Part shown: piece by piece, positions 1 through 8,030 of the stretch
Numbering within the stretch: position 1 is the first letter of the stretch
How the letters are laid out: each line of letters opens with the position of its first letter
NCBI RefSeq assembly: GCF_964031115.1
Contig: NZ_OZ035006.1
Location: forward strand, 1,613,605-1,677,604
DNA from: Spiroplasma endosymbiont of Clivina fossor
GTDB taxonomy: Bacteria; Bacillota_I; Bacilli_A; Mycoplasmatales; Nriv7
Length of the DNA stretch: 64,000 nucleotides
Direction: 5' to 3'
Program-made: the position numbers and the translations under genes
The notes under the pieces: model-generated
What the model was told of the DNA's origin: nothing
Databases searched by the model: none
Seen by the model: the letters and a program-made list of their open reading frames with translations, nothing else

Positions 1-60
1 GTAAGGTAAAATTCTCCATCAATATTTTTTTAAAGAACTAATTAATTTGTTTGATTTCAT
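1..60 (-). CDS. Plectroviral small membrane protein, N-terminal part only
   Basis: The start codon lies at 58-60 and the gene runs out of the window at base 1. The visible start reads MKSNKLISSLKKYWWRILPY. It matches the start of the 96-residue protein at 43980-44270, which begins MKLNKLINSLKKYWWRIWPY. The first codons overlap the end of the upstream 130-residue gene, the usual packing in these viruses. TGA is read as Trp. Function unknown. Confidence 0.6.
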
Positions 61-430
61 TTTTCAAGGCTCTTTTTGCTTTAATTTTTTGAATAATAAA
101 GCGGATTAATTTTTCAAATTTAATTGCAAAATATATTGCTCCGCCTCATCAAAAAACAAATATTCCTGCCAGCATAATACCACTATTGAACTTTCCAAAG
201 AATTTAACCATCTCTTCATTCATAAAATTATTAAATTCGTTACTTGTTCCGGTTATTCATTTAGTATCGATTGCTGTTAATGCACAAATTAATAAGCTTA
301 TAAAGATGAAAATGATACTTAATGCTATTTTTAACCATTGCTTTTTAAAAGAATTTTTAATTCTTAATTTTAACAGCGCTTTTTCTTTTGAATTATCTTT
401 TTTAAATAATTTTACTAAAAGTTTTTTCAT
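38..430 (-). CDS. Plectroviral membrane protein, 130 aa
   Basis: Starts MKKLLVKLFKKD and has a basic N-terminus followed by two hydrophobic segments, around residues 31-48 and 84-100. It aligns with the 116-residue protein at 44248-44598, sharing the DTKWI..GT motif and the RALKNE tail. An upstream ATG at 445-447 is out of frame, so 430 is the start. The gene sits in a tight minus-strand run of viral genes. Role in the virus unknown; a membrane or assembly protein is an inference from its shape. Confidence 0.65.
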
Positions 431-452
431 TTTAATTCTTCTTTCATATTTT

Positions 453-701
453 TTATCGTCCTTTAATCACAATAAATAAGGCAATAAGTACACAAGTAAC
501 GCCAAGAATGGTAAAGATTGGATGTTGTGAAAATGTTCGTGCCATTGGTTTAAACAGTTCTAAAATTGTTAAATTGCTAGTAATAAACTTTTTAAAATTG
601 GCAAGGCCTTCGCTAATATAGTTCGTTAAAGTTTCAAAATGACTACCAGCTAATAATCCAAGAACAGTTATTAAGATAAAAATAATAATTAGTTTAAACA
701 T
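453..701 (-). CDS. Plectroviral small membrane protein, 82 aa
   Basis: Two hydrophobic segments flank a short polar centre containing the FKPM.R.FSQHPIF motif. The same motif occurs in the 81-residue proteins at 5493-5738 and 40462-40707, so this is a conserved viral family. In all three loci it directly follows a protein of the MEN/MANL type. The size and topology resemble minor coat proteins of filamentous phages, but that role is inferred. Confidence 0.65.
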   Translation of the reverse strand: MFKLIIIFILITVLGLLAGSHFETLTNYISEGLANFKKFITSNLTILELFKPMARTFSQHPIFTILGVTCVLIALFIVIKGR

Positions 702-703
702 CG

Positions 704-1024
704 TTAGTTACCTTGTTTTATTTTTTTATTTCTTTGTTTTCAATTAATTTTATTTGGATTTATTGGTTTTATTTGTTTTTTAACTTTTCCTCACGCACTT
801 AAACGACCACTATTTTTAACGGCATATTGGCGTTGCTTTTCTAAATTAACTTGTTGACTGCCAAAACCAAGAATAATTGCCATAAGAAATTCTACAGCAA
901 GCGTTAAGAATAAGGGAAATATTAGTTGAATTTTTGTTCCCGGCACTTCAAGACTTCAAATTAAATCAAAAACTTTATAAAGCATTTGGGCAAGAAAGTC
1001 GGCCATTTTTGCGAGATTTTCCAT
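704..1024 (-). CDS. Plectroviral minor membrane protein, 106 aa
   Basis: Begins MENLAKMADFLAQMLYKVFD, has a central hydrophobic stretch (about residues 36-60) and a very basic C-terminal tail rich in Lys, Arg, Gln and Asn. The first 60 residues match the 77-residue proteins at 5738-5971 and 40707-40940, but the tail is longer here. The gene lies 3 bases from the next gene downstream and directly follows the Zot-like gene. A minor virion protein is plausible; this is inferred from gene order. Confidence 0.65.
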
Positions 1025-1027
1025 TTT

Positions 1028-2014
1028 TTATTGTTCCTTTTCTTTCATTTTTCTTAAAAATTTGCTAAATTTATCCATTTTTAAGTATTCTAAGTCTTCT
1101 AAATCAATTGCCGTATCAGTATAGTATTTATCTTCATAATCAGGATTTACTTTTGAATTTAAGTAATCTCTTAAAAATGCTAGGTAAAAAGAATTGTAAG
1201 TATTAAGTATTGGTAGGGGAATTTTTAGTTTAAAAAAATAAATATCAAGTTCAGGAATATCCCGGTATTTAATGCGACGACCCTTTTTACTATTTTTAGC
1301 ATCAATTAAGGTGTTTCGTCAGCGTTCATATTCTTCAATGCTAGTAAAGGTGCCATAGATGACTTTTAAGTAGGGTCGAAAAATATTAACGGGTTTTTTA
1401 CGAATGCCCACAATCACATTATTGGCAATATCACGAACTTTAACTCAAATATGTTTATCTCTTTGACCGCTAGCAAGCACAATATGACCGAAATGCCGTG
1501 CCAGAGCGAAATATTCTTGAATACCGGTTTCTTCATTTTTGGTATTATTTTTTTCTCAATCAGTTCCTTCTAAAAATAAATTGGTTTCATCTCACAAAAG
1601 TAAGGTTTTGTCTGGCAATACCGGATAATCAAAGTCTAATAATCCCATATGTCCTAAACTTAATTTTTGAGTTTCTAGTAATGGAAAGGTTGAGGCGATG
1701 TGATATTTCTTCTTTTTTAGTAATTTTGATGCGTATACTAGAAAAGCGGTTTTTCCAGTTCCCAATGAACCTATCACAATATTTAATGGTGAATTTTTTA
1801 AGAAATTAATAACTTTGTTAATTTGTGTTAAATTACCAATTTTAAAAAGGAAAATTAAAATACAACCCGCTAAAAATAAATAGCTCACAATGTTTTTAAA
1901 ATAACCGTTGTAAATATATCAAATTGCTCCGCAATGTCATAAAATTAAAAATGAGGTGCGATTTAATTCAATAAAATGGTTATTTTTTTCTATTATTCAT
2001 TTGCAAAATTTCAT
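1028..2014 (-). CDS. Zot-like (pI-type) phage assembly ATPase
   Basis: A 328-residue protein with a Walker A motif GSLGTGKT at residues 82-89 and a Walker B-like LLLWDETN around 138-145, preceded by hydrophobic segments in the first 60 residues. This is the layout of the inner-membrane ATPase (gene I / Zot family) that drives export of filamentous virions. The start at 2012-2014 lies just after the coat gene and gives an N-terminus similar to the copy at 40979-43045. Several in-frame TGA codons encode Trp. It is the intact copy of three in the window. Confidence 0.8.
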
Positions 2015-2038
2015 CTTGCACCTCACTTTATTTTTTTG

Positions 2039-2284
2039 TTAGCGTACAGCTCCAAGTAATTTTTCAAACATTTTAAAGCAAATAAAGAATATTGCCAAAA
2101 TAAATGGAAAAATGAATATTCAGTAGTCAGCAAAGAAGTTACCGACTTGTGGCATATTAACAGCAATAATTTCTCACATTTTAGTAAACGCTGTTATAAT
2201 TGCATTTCACAATTTAGTCATCGCGTCACTAGCTGTTATTTTTTCTACTGTTGCTGGTGCATCGGCCAAGAAAATTCCAAACAT
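2039..2284 (-). CDS. Plectrovirus major coat protein, 81 aa
   Basis: Small protein with an amphipathic N-terminal half, one strongly hydrophobic segment (about residues 54-70) and a short basic C-terminus (FEKLLGAVR). This is the architecture of filamentous phage coat proteins. It follows a strong Shine-Dalgarno (AAAGGGGGTGAT) and precedes the Zot-like gene. The paralogue at 43076-43321 has the same length and the YWIF.FP and MFEKLL motifs. Assignment as the SpV1-type coat protein rests on size, topology and position. Confidence 0.7.
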
Positions 2285-2303
2285 ATAATCACCCCCTTTC
2301 TTT

Positions 2304-2417
2304 TTAAAACATTCATCATTTATATTCAAAGTTTTTCTTAAATTTGTTAAAACCACGATTAACCTTAACACGATTGTGTTTTTTCCTAATTAATTTTGAA
2401 TTTCTTTGTGAATGCAT
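2304..2417 (-). CDS. Basic viral peptide, 37 aa
   Basis: Begins MHSQRNSKLIRKKHNRVKVN and stays rich in Arg, Lys and Asn, ending KWWMF. It fits exactly between its neighbours in a compact viral operon. A basic peptide like this could bind viral single-stranded DNA, but nothing in the sequence proves it. A GTG directly before the ATG could also be the start. Confidence 0.5.
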
Positions 2418-2449
2418 CACAATTTAGCTTCGCGACATTACTTTTGCTT

Positions 2450-2680
2450 CTATCTAAATACTGATATGGTTTTTCAAAGTAGCATTAGAATAAATCACAC
2501 CATAACTGCTGTCAAGAATCAAAAAGCAATGTTTGCTATTAAAAGTCAAAGTGGCTCTTCAGTTAAATTAATTTCTTTACCACCAGTAATATGAGCTGGA
2601 ATAGTTGTAATTTGAATAAATAAATCTCAGAAAGTTTGTTTAATTTGTTCTCAATTAAATTCTTTTAAGTTTATTGTCAT
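2450..2680 (-). CDS. Plectroviral membrane protein, 76 aa
   Basis: Contains the conserved block EQIKQTFWDLFIQITTIP and a C-terminal hydrophobic segment. It closely matches the 77-residue protein at 43363-43596. The gene is 3 bases downstream of the 53-residue gene and upstream of the basic peptide and coat genes. Six TGA codons are read as Trp, so the gene is visible only with code 4. Function unknown. Confidence 0.65.
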
Positions 2681-2683
2681 TTT

Positions 2684-2845
2684 TTATCTCCCAAAAATCA
2701 TTTTTATTGGTAAATACATAATTGAAATTAAGGCGAAAAGAAAAGTAATGATAATAATTAATCCGGCAATAAACGCAACTTGTGCAGGCATTTTTTCTAT
2801 CGGAACAAACAGTTCTAAGAATTCCATGATAATTTTTCAAAACAT
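2684..2845 (-). CDS. Plectroviral small membrane protein, 53 aa
   Basis: Mostly one hydrophobic segment, with the conserved start LELFVPIEKMPAQV and end YLPIKMIFGR. It matches the 54-residue protein at 43587-43751, which has P...LPPQV and FLPIK at the same places. The start overlaps the stop of the upstream 73-residue gene, suggesting coupled translation. Function unknown. Confidence 0.6.
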
Positions 2846-3066
2846 TATTTTTTATCCGCGTTATTGTTTTTTGAATTAGGAGCTTTAACTCATTCTTCAA
2901 AGCGAGCAATAAATACTTTTTCGTCTTTTGTAAAATTACCAGTATTACTTTTAATGGCATTTTTATATTTAATTCGCATTTTTATTTTGGCATAAATTTT
3001 ATAAGCAAAATATGCCAATAGCATTATGCAAATGATAATAAATATTATTCCAATCGCAATATTCAT
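2845..3066 (-). CDS. Plectroviral membrane protein, 73 aa
   Basis: N-terminal hydrophobic segment (residues 2-24) then a basic cytoplasmic-type tail with the motif F.K.EK.FIA.F. Related proteins are at 10186-10440 (84 aa) and 43756-43980 (74 aa). It starts 3 bases after the 108-residue gene and overlaps the next gene at its stop. The role is not known. Confidence 0.62.
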
Positions 3067-3068
3067 TT

Positions 3069-3395
3069 TTAAACTCCTTTAAAATAGTTATAATTTATAT
3101 CTTTTTTGTTGTTTTCTTTTTCGGCAATGAAGAAGCCTAATAATTCTTGGCCTTTAATTAACTTGGTTTCTTGCTCTTGTTGATTAATTGAAATTACTTG
3201 ATATTTACTATCTTTTATTATTCCGATGCAAATTGAATTTTCATATTTTCCTTTATAAACAAATCGCTTTGGAAACCAAATACCGATTTGTTCACTAAAT
3301 CACGGAATTTTTGGGGCTTTAATAAGCATTGCGTTTTGTGTTTCTTTTAAGAGATATTTCTTAGTATTTAAGAAAATGTTTTCAATGTTTTTCAT
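3069..3395 (-). CDS. Plectroviral conserved protein, 108 aa
   Basis: Soluble-looking protein beginning MKNIENIFLNTKKYLLKETQ, with the block WFPKRFVYKGKYENSICIGI. It is a close relative of the 109-residue protein at 9487-9816. Both are the first gene after a region of repeated TAACTTAGTT motifs, so it is probably the first gene of the viral operon. An AGAGG Shine-Dalgarno lies 8 bases upstream. Function unknown; an early regulatory or replication protein is possible from position only. Confidence 0.65.
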
Positions 3396-3419
3396 AATAA
3401 ATTACCTCTCTTATAAATA

Positions 3420-3457
3420 AACTAAGTTATATTAACTAAGTTGTTAGTTAACTTAGT
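3420..3457. promoter_or_regulatory. Repeated AACTAAGTT motifs upstream of viral operon
   Basis: Three copies of AACTAAGTT or its reverse complement lie in under 40 bases, two direct and one inverted. They are immediately upstream of the viral operon that starts at 3395. The same motif clusters upstream of the related gene at 9487. This looks like an operator or iteron set. Confidence 0.5.
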
Positions 3458-3469
3458 TTTTTAAACACT

Positions 3470-3904
3470 TATATATCGCAGATTTAAGTGTTTAACAAAC
3501 TTTGTTACTGAATTTTGTTTTTTAATTAGATAAAGATTTTAATAATTTTAAACTTAGCATACCCCTATATAGAAATTTTTACACTTTAACATCCGCATCC
3601 TACCCTTGGAACTAATTTAATAGCGTGTATATTTTTAGGAAATCCACCCATTCATTTTTTTATTGCAAAACGAAACAAATTGCTATAGTTAATAGGATGT
3701 TATCTATTAACTGGTAAACTTCTTTTGGTTATGGCGACCACCCACAATTTATCGTGCTTTAATACATACCAACATTATTAATTCACTTGTATTTAATTTT
3801 CAAAGAACAAATTTTTAACATCTTATAAAATAAAAAGACAATCATTGCTGACTGTCTTAATACTTATTCAAATCTTTTCCCACCTAACAAAACTTTATGC
3901 GTCC
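3470..3904 (+). repeat. Viral intergenic repeat R1 with terminator hairpin
   Basis: About 435 bases shared with 19861-20301 and, in part and inverted, with 7812-8030. It holds no gene longer than about 40 codons. It contains a hairpin near 3838-3862, a 10-bp stem with a GCAA-type loop followed by T or A runs, that looks like an intrinsic terminator. On the minus strand a short reading frame ending VPRVGCGC is kept in R1 and R3. The right edge is CTTTATGCGTCC at 3904. Confidence 0.6.
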
Positions 3905-3913
3905 ATACATTAT

Positions 3914-4249
3914 GGTCGCGTTTAGTTTTCTTAGGTATTTTTTTAAAAAAGAAAAAATAATCATTTACTATAAATTATTTCAATATGCAAATTAAGTATA
4001 TATTTCTTATGTATGATTTTTTTTTATTTTATCAAGAGTTTTCGACAAAATTAAAATAAAAAATTATTTTAATGTTGTTTTTATAAGCATTTTACTTAGT
4101 TTCTATAGAATTTTATTGAGATTATGTTTGTTAATATTAAATATTTTGTTTTATTACTTATTTTTCAAATAAAACGATAATTAAATTGTAGTTACTTTTC
4201 TTTCAAAATTAATCAAATATTTTTCCACCTAACAAAACTTTACGCGTCC
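3914..4249. mobile_element. MITE-like element, copy a (336 bp)
   Basis: Bounded by imperfect inverted ends GGTCGCGTTTAGTTTTCTTA and, at the other side, the complement of GGACGCGTAAAGTTTTGTTA. It has no coding capacity. The element at 31222-31522 has the same ends and interior. This copy is 35 bases longer because it holds a lone IS1595-type end. Its right edge sits exactly where the ORF3-type transposase gene is broken. Confidence 0.5.
4015..4056 (+). mobile_element. Lone right end of the IS1595-like element
   Basis: Reads TTATTTTATCAAGAGTTTTC and on to the element terminus ATTAAAA. It matches the last roughly 40 bases of complete copies such as 62776-63921. No other part of the element is present. 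The related MITE at 31222 lacks it. It is a scar of deletion or aberrant transposition. Confidence 0.75.
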
Positions 4250-4893
4250 GCGTGCATTTCGTCAATGAAATCATAAATGTAATATTTTTTATCAACCGGA
4301 AAATTTGTTGTAGTAATAATTTTGGCATCCATTTGCAAAAGACCAATTTCGGAGACTTCATAACGCTTAAAATGGCGTTTTGTTTGTTTGATTTGTTGTT
4401 TTAATTCTTTTCAACGAGGGTCGGATTTAATTCAGCGATAAAAAGTTTTAATGTTTTTAGGAACTTCTGAATTTTTGACATCGTGAAAACTCATTTTTAA
4501 ATTGTTAAATAAAGACCACATTCCACCGGCTTGAATATTTCTATAATCAAAATATAAATCACATACTTTTTCACGAGAATTTAAACTATACTGATAACTA
4601 ATTTTGTTAGGTTTTGTATATTTAAAAATTAAACTATTAAAATCATCACTTTGATAAGCAGTAAGAATTTTATTAGCTCATTGATAAAATGTATTTCGTG
4701 TACCGTGAAAATGCTTTTTTACTAATTTATTTAAAGTTATTGGTTCTAAATAAAATTGATTACATAAATTCAAATAACTAATAACTCGTTTTTTAGTTTT
4801 GTAATAGTGTTTGTGGTTATAAATTGTTGTTAATCAACTCTGGATTTTTGCTTTTAAATCTGCTAAATCAGCTTGGGAAATAATATATTTCAT
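4250..4893 (-). pseudogene. SpV1 ORF3-type transposase, truncated
   Basis: Start codon at 4891-4893 (MKYIISQADLADLKAKI). The N-terminal two-thirds match the intact copy at 32922-34004, including the first catalytic region LLQMDAKIITT. The gene is cut by the MITE-like edge at 4249 just after DFIDE, so the second Asp and the Glu of the DDE triad are missing. No function expected. Confidence 0.8.
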
Positions 4894-4914
4894 TTTTAAA
4901 CTCCTTAAATTAAG

Positions 4915-4942
4915 AAAATCGTATTACAAAAAATACGATTTT
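4915..4942. terminator. Stem-loop terminator between viral genes
   Basis: A 9-bp stem AAAATCGTA / TACGATTTT with an A-rich loop. It follows the end of the attachment/lipoprotein hybrid gene. Related hairpins sit at 34026-34054 and 38072-38098, each just after a lipoprotein gene, so it probably ends that transcript. Confidence 0.6.
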
Positions 4943-4962
4943 TAATAATATTTATTAAATTA

Positions 4963-5468
4963 CTAATTTTTATTAGGCATTTCGGCAGAGAATGAGGTAA
5001 TTATATAACCGGCACGCCTATCATACCTGTCTAAAGCTGAAGTTTTTAAAATTGTAATCTTTACATTAACAATTTTATCAATATAATATTTATCATATTC
5101 ACCATTAACATTAATAATTCTAGTCATATTTTTTTATAAAAATTAAAAACATAACCTGACATACTACCACGTTCAGGAATTGTAAGAGCAGAAACATCTT
5201 GAGGCAAATCATCTAATTTATCATCAGTATTTCAAACAAAACCAAGAGCAGGTCATTTAAAAATATAACTATTTTGAATACTAGCAAACTCCAACTTACA
5301 ACCATTATCACATTGACTAGGATTTGTGGCTCGTTTTTCTCGCTTTATAAAAGATTGTTCCATACTAGGTTTTGGTGGTTGTTTTGTATCAAAGAAGGCA
5401 CCTAGAGGGACTAAACCAATAAAAGCGATAACTTTTTTATATTATAACCACGACATAAATTTATACAT
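4963..5468 (-). pseudogene. ORF1/lipoprotein hybrid of plectrovirus (third domain allele)
   Basis: The start is that of the viral attachment protein (MYKFMSWL, then VIAFIGLVPLGAFFDTKQPP). It is followed by a variable domain unlike the two alleles at 34-40 kb, starting CKLEFASIQNSYIFKWPALG. The tail SFSAEMPNKN is the tail type of the lipoprotein at 34075-34606, not of ORF1. Two frame disruptions are visible, one after MYKFMSWL and one near 5128. The conserved ORF1 body of about 450 residues is absent. It looks like a recombinant between an ORF1 and its downstream lipoprotein gene. Confidence 0.65.
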
Positions 5469-5492
5469 ATCTATTTGTCCTTTCTTTTGCGT

Positions 5493-5738
5493 TTAACTTC
5501 TTAAAATAAAGTATATTGTTGATAAAATGCCAATTGTTCCAAGAATAATAAAAATTGGATGTTGAGAAAATAACCTAATCATTGGTTTAAATAATTGTAA
5601 AAATTCACTGTTAGTCACAATAACTTTATTAAAATATTCCAACCCTTCATTTACAAAACGCCATAAACCAAGAAATTCATCAAAAGCAAAGATAGAAAAA
5701 ACGGTAATTAAAAGAAAAATTATAACTAGTTTAAACAT
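5493..5738 (-). CDS. Plectroviral small membrane protein, 81 aa
   Basis: Nearly identical to 40462-40707 and related to 453-701. Two hydrophobic segments flank the motif FKPMIRLFSQHPIF. It lies between the 77-residue membrane protein and the ORF1-type gene, the same order as in the fuller virus at 38-46 kb. The start overlaps the stop of the upstream gene. Confidence 0.65.
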   Translation of the reverse strand: MFKLVIIFLLITVFSIFAFDEFLGLWRFVNEGLEYFNKVIVTNSEFLQLFKPMIRLFSQHPIFIILGTIGILSTIYFILRS

Positions 5739-5971
5739 TATTTCTCACCTCACTCTTTAACAGATTTGTTAGTTCTTGCCTTTCTATAACTTTCTTTGGC
5801 TTGCATTCCAATACCTAAAATAGCAACAAAGACAAAGTTAGCAATTAAAGAGATTAAAGGAATAATGATAATCCGAATTCCGGTGCCAGGAATAGTCATA
5901 CTTCAAATTAAATCAAAAACTTTATAAATAAAATCAGCAAAGAATGATGCCATTTTTTCTAAATTTGCCAT
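5738..5971 (-). CDS. Plectroviral minor membrane protein, 77 aa
   Basis: Begins MANLEKMASFFADFIYKVFD, with a central hydrophobic segment and a basic tail ending KEWGEK. It nearly equals the copy at 40707-40940 and is a shorter relative of the protein at 704-1024. It normally follows the Zot-like gene, but here a MITE-like insertion lies between them. Confidence 0.65.
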
Positions 5972-6021
5972 AATTAAGTATCCTTTCTTAGATTAAAATA
6001 ATATGATAGTTAATTCCCTTG

Positions 6022-6150
6022 CTAGTAGCGAGAATTTTGAAAGAAGATAATTGCAATGATAATTACAATAACAACTAAAGATGTTTTCCTAAAACTTTTA
6101 AGGGCGTTGGGAAAACATAGATAAAGTAGTATAAAATTTCTTAGTAGCAT
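6022..6150 (-). CDS. Possible small membrane peptide, 42 aa
   Basis: ATG at 6148-6150, ending QNSRY at a TAG within the inverted repeat. The C-terminal half is strongly hydrophobic (VVIVIIIAIIFF). It lies inside the MITE-like insertion and no other copy is seen here. It may be only a chance frame. Confidence 0.25.
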   Translation of the reverse strand: MLLRNFILLYLCFPNALKSFRKTSLVVIVIIIAIIFFQNSRY

Positions 6151-6208
6151 TTTTTATCGTTTTAATTCATCTAATTTACAAACTTTTTAGAAAATAAACA
6201 AATATAAT

Positions 6209-7276
6209 AGACTTCTTGCAAAATTAATTTAAAATATAATTGAATTGTTGTTTTTAATAAAAAGGTGGAATTTAAATGAAATTTAAAAAAAATAATCAAA
6301 TAAGTGATAAAAATTTTTTAAGATTAACTGGTATTAAACATACTACTTTTAATAAAATGCTAGAAATTTTAAAAATAGAAGAATTAAAAAAGAGATTTCG
6401 TCGCGGAAGAACCAATAAATTATCATTAGAAAATCGTATTTTAATGACTTTAGAATATTGAAGAGAATATAGAACTTATTTTCATATTGCAAAAAGTTAT
6501 GATATTAGTGAAAGTAGTTGTTATAGAAATATCAAATGAATTGAAGACACTTTAATAAAACACCCTAATTTTCAACAACTTACTGGTCAAAAATCACTAT
6601 TAAAAGATTATTTCAAAGATAAGACTGTTATAATTGATGTAACTGAAAGCCAAATCCAACGCCCAAAAAAAGACAAAAACAGCACTACTCAGGAAAAAAG
6701 AAAAAACACACAATAAAAACACAAGTTATAATTGAAAAAGATAGTAAAAAAATTATTAGTTCTGATTTTTCTTATGGTAAAAACCATGACTTTAAAATTT
6801 TAAAAGATTCAAAAATTAAATTTTTACCAGAAACAACTGTTTTAGTGGATTTAGGTTATCAAGGCATACAAAAAATTAATCATAATGTTTTAATTCCTAA
6901 AAGAAAATCAAAGAAAAACCCTTTAAATAAAGAAGAAAAGCAAAATAATGAGCGAATTTCAAAAATGAGAATTGTTATTGAAAATGTTTTTGCTATACTT
7001 AAAAAATTTAAAATTATTAGTGAAAAATATCGAAATCGTAGAAAAAGATTTGCTTTAAGATTTAATTTAATAGCTTCAATTTATAATTTACAACTATTAG
7101 TTTAAATATATTTGATAATTTAAAATTTCAGTCTTTTTTTATTGTAAATAATAATTTTTATTATGTTTTAATGACAAAATATTTGTAAAAATAATCTAAA
7201 AATTATTTTAATAACACTTTTATATTTATTTTAAATTTAAAAATTATAATTATCATATTAATTTTGCAAGAAGTCT
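6209..7276 (+). mobile_element. IS5-A copy A (IS5 family, ISL2-like), 1068 bp
   Basis: The ends are AGACTTCTTGCAAAATTAAT and its complement. The 3-bp repeat AAT flanks the element at 6206-6208 and 7277-7279. An ANT target duplication is typical of the ISL2 subgroup of IS5. This copy is inserted in a MITE-like element of the viral segment. Confidence 0.9.
6276..7105 (+). CDS. IS5-A transposase (frameshifted OrfA-OrfB)
   Basis: The first frame opens MKFKKNNQISDKN with a helix-turn-helix-like N-terminus and stops at a TAA after KRKNTQ. A -1 slip on the run of seven A near residue 131 joins it to the second frame, giving YSGKKKKHTIKTQ, the usual IS5 core. The fused product is 276 residues with catalytic candidates D121, D192 and E236 (IENVF). 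TGA is read as Trp (LEYWREY). All nine copies keep the same shift site and stop, so this is programmed frameshifting rather than decay. An AAAGGTGG Shine-Dalgarno precedes the start. Confidence 0.85.
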
Positions 7277-7311
7277 AATATAAACCATTATTCTCGCTAC
7301 TAGCAAAGGAA

Positions 7312-7811
7312 TTAATTCTTATCTTTCAAATTACTTTTTAGTAATTTCATAATACGACTAAATTTTTCCATTTTAAGGTATTTTAGTATTTCTAAATCAA
7401 CTTCGGTAGTTTTATAAAATTTATCTTCATAAGTGTCAACAACAATGCGATTAGCAATAGGGCGTAAAAAAGATAAATACTTGTTGTCATAACACTCTAA
7501 GACGAACATTGGAATTTTTAATTTAAAAAAGTAGATATCTAATTCCGGAATATTACGATATTTAGTTTTACGACCTTTTTTATTATTTTTAGCATCAATT
7601 AAACTCGTGCGTCAGCGTTCATATTCTTCTACAGATTTAAAAGTGCCATAGACAACTTTTAGGTAAGGGCGAAAAATATTAACTGATTTCTTAGTAATAC
7701 CAACAATAACCGAATTAGCAATATCTCTGACTTTAACCCAAATATGTTCAGGTCGTTGTCCACTCGCTAGAACAATATGACCAAAATGTCTAACTAGAGC
7801 AAAATATTCTT
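7312..7811 (-). pseudogene. Zot-like assembly ATPase, C-terminal fragment
   Basis: Contains the C-terminal half from ALVRHFGHIVLASGQRPEH to the stop at 7312. The Walker A half is missing because the gene ends at a GGACGCATAAAG element edge at 7812. It closely matches the C-terminus of the copy at 40979-43045. Not functional as it stands. Confidence 0.75.
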
Positions 7812-8030
7812 GGACGCATAAAGTTTTCTTAGGTGGGAAAAGATTTGAATAAATATTAAGACAGTCAGCAATGATTGTCTTTTTATTTTATAAGGTGTTA
7901 AAAATTTGTTCTTTGAAAATTAAATACAAGTGAATTAATAATGTTGGTATGTATTAAAGCACGATAAATTGTGGGTGGTCGCCATAACCGAAAGAAGTTT
8001 ACCAGTTAATAGAAAACACCCTTATATTAA
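7812..8030 (-). repeat. Viral intergenic repeat R2, partial and inverted
   Basis: Inverted copy of the right part of R1: GGACGCATAAAG edge, then the hairpin AAGACAGTCA GCAA TGATTGTCTT (7857-7880), then the block GTGGGTGGTCGCCATAACCG. It is cut by the IS256 end at 8031. No gene is seen. Confidence 0.65.

Larger units (their letters stand above)
6013..7310. repeat. MITE-like insertion with 25-bp inverted ends, split by IS5-A
   Basis: The ends read TTGCTAGTAGCGAGAAT at about 6019 and its complement at about 7286-7302. Flanking TTAATTC repeats suggest a target duplication. The same place in the virus at 40979 has no such insertion. Without the IS5-A copy the element is only about 230 bp. It could be an independent MITE or a fragment of a longer element. 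Confidence 0.45.

Noticed and set aside
1498-1809. Plus-strand frame of 103 codons
   Set aside because: Antisense to the Zot-like gene, which has Walker motifs and fits the viral operon.
6276-7105. IS5-A transposase as a pseudogene because of the internal stop
   Set aside because: All nine copies share the same stop and slip run, and the joined product is a complete IS5 transposase; programmed frameshifting is the better reading.
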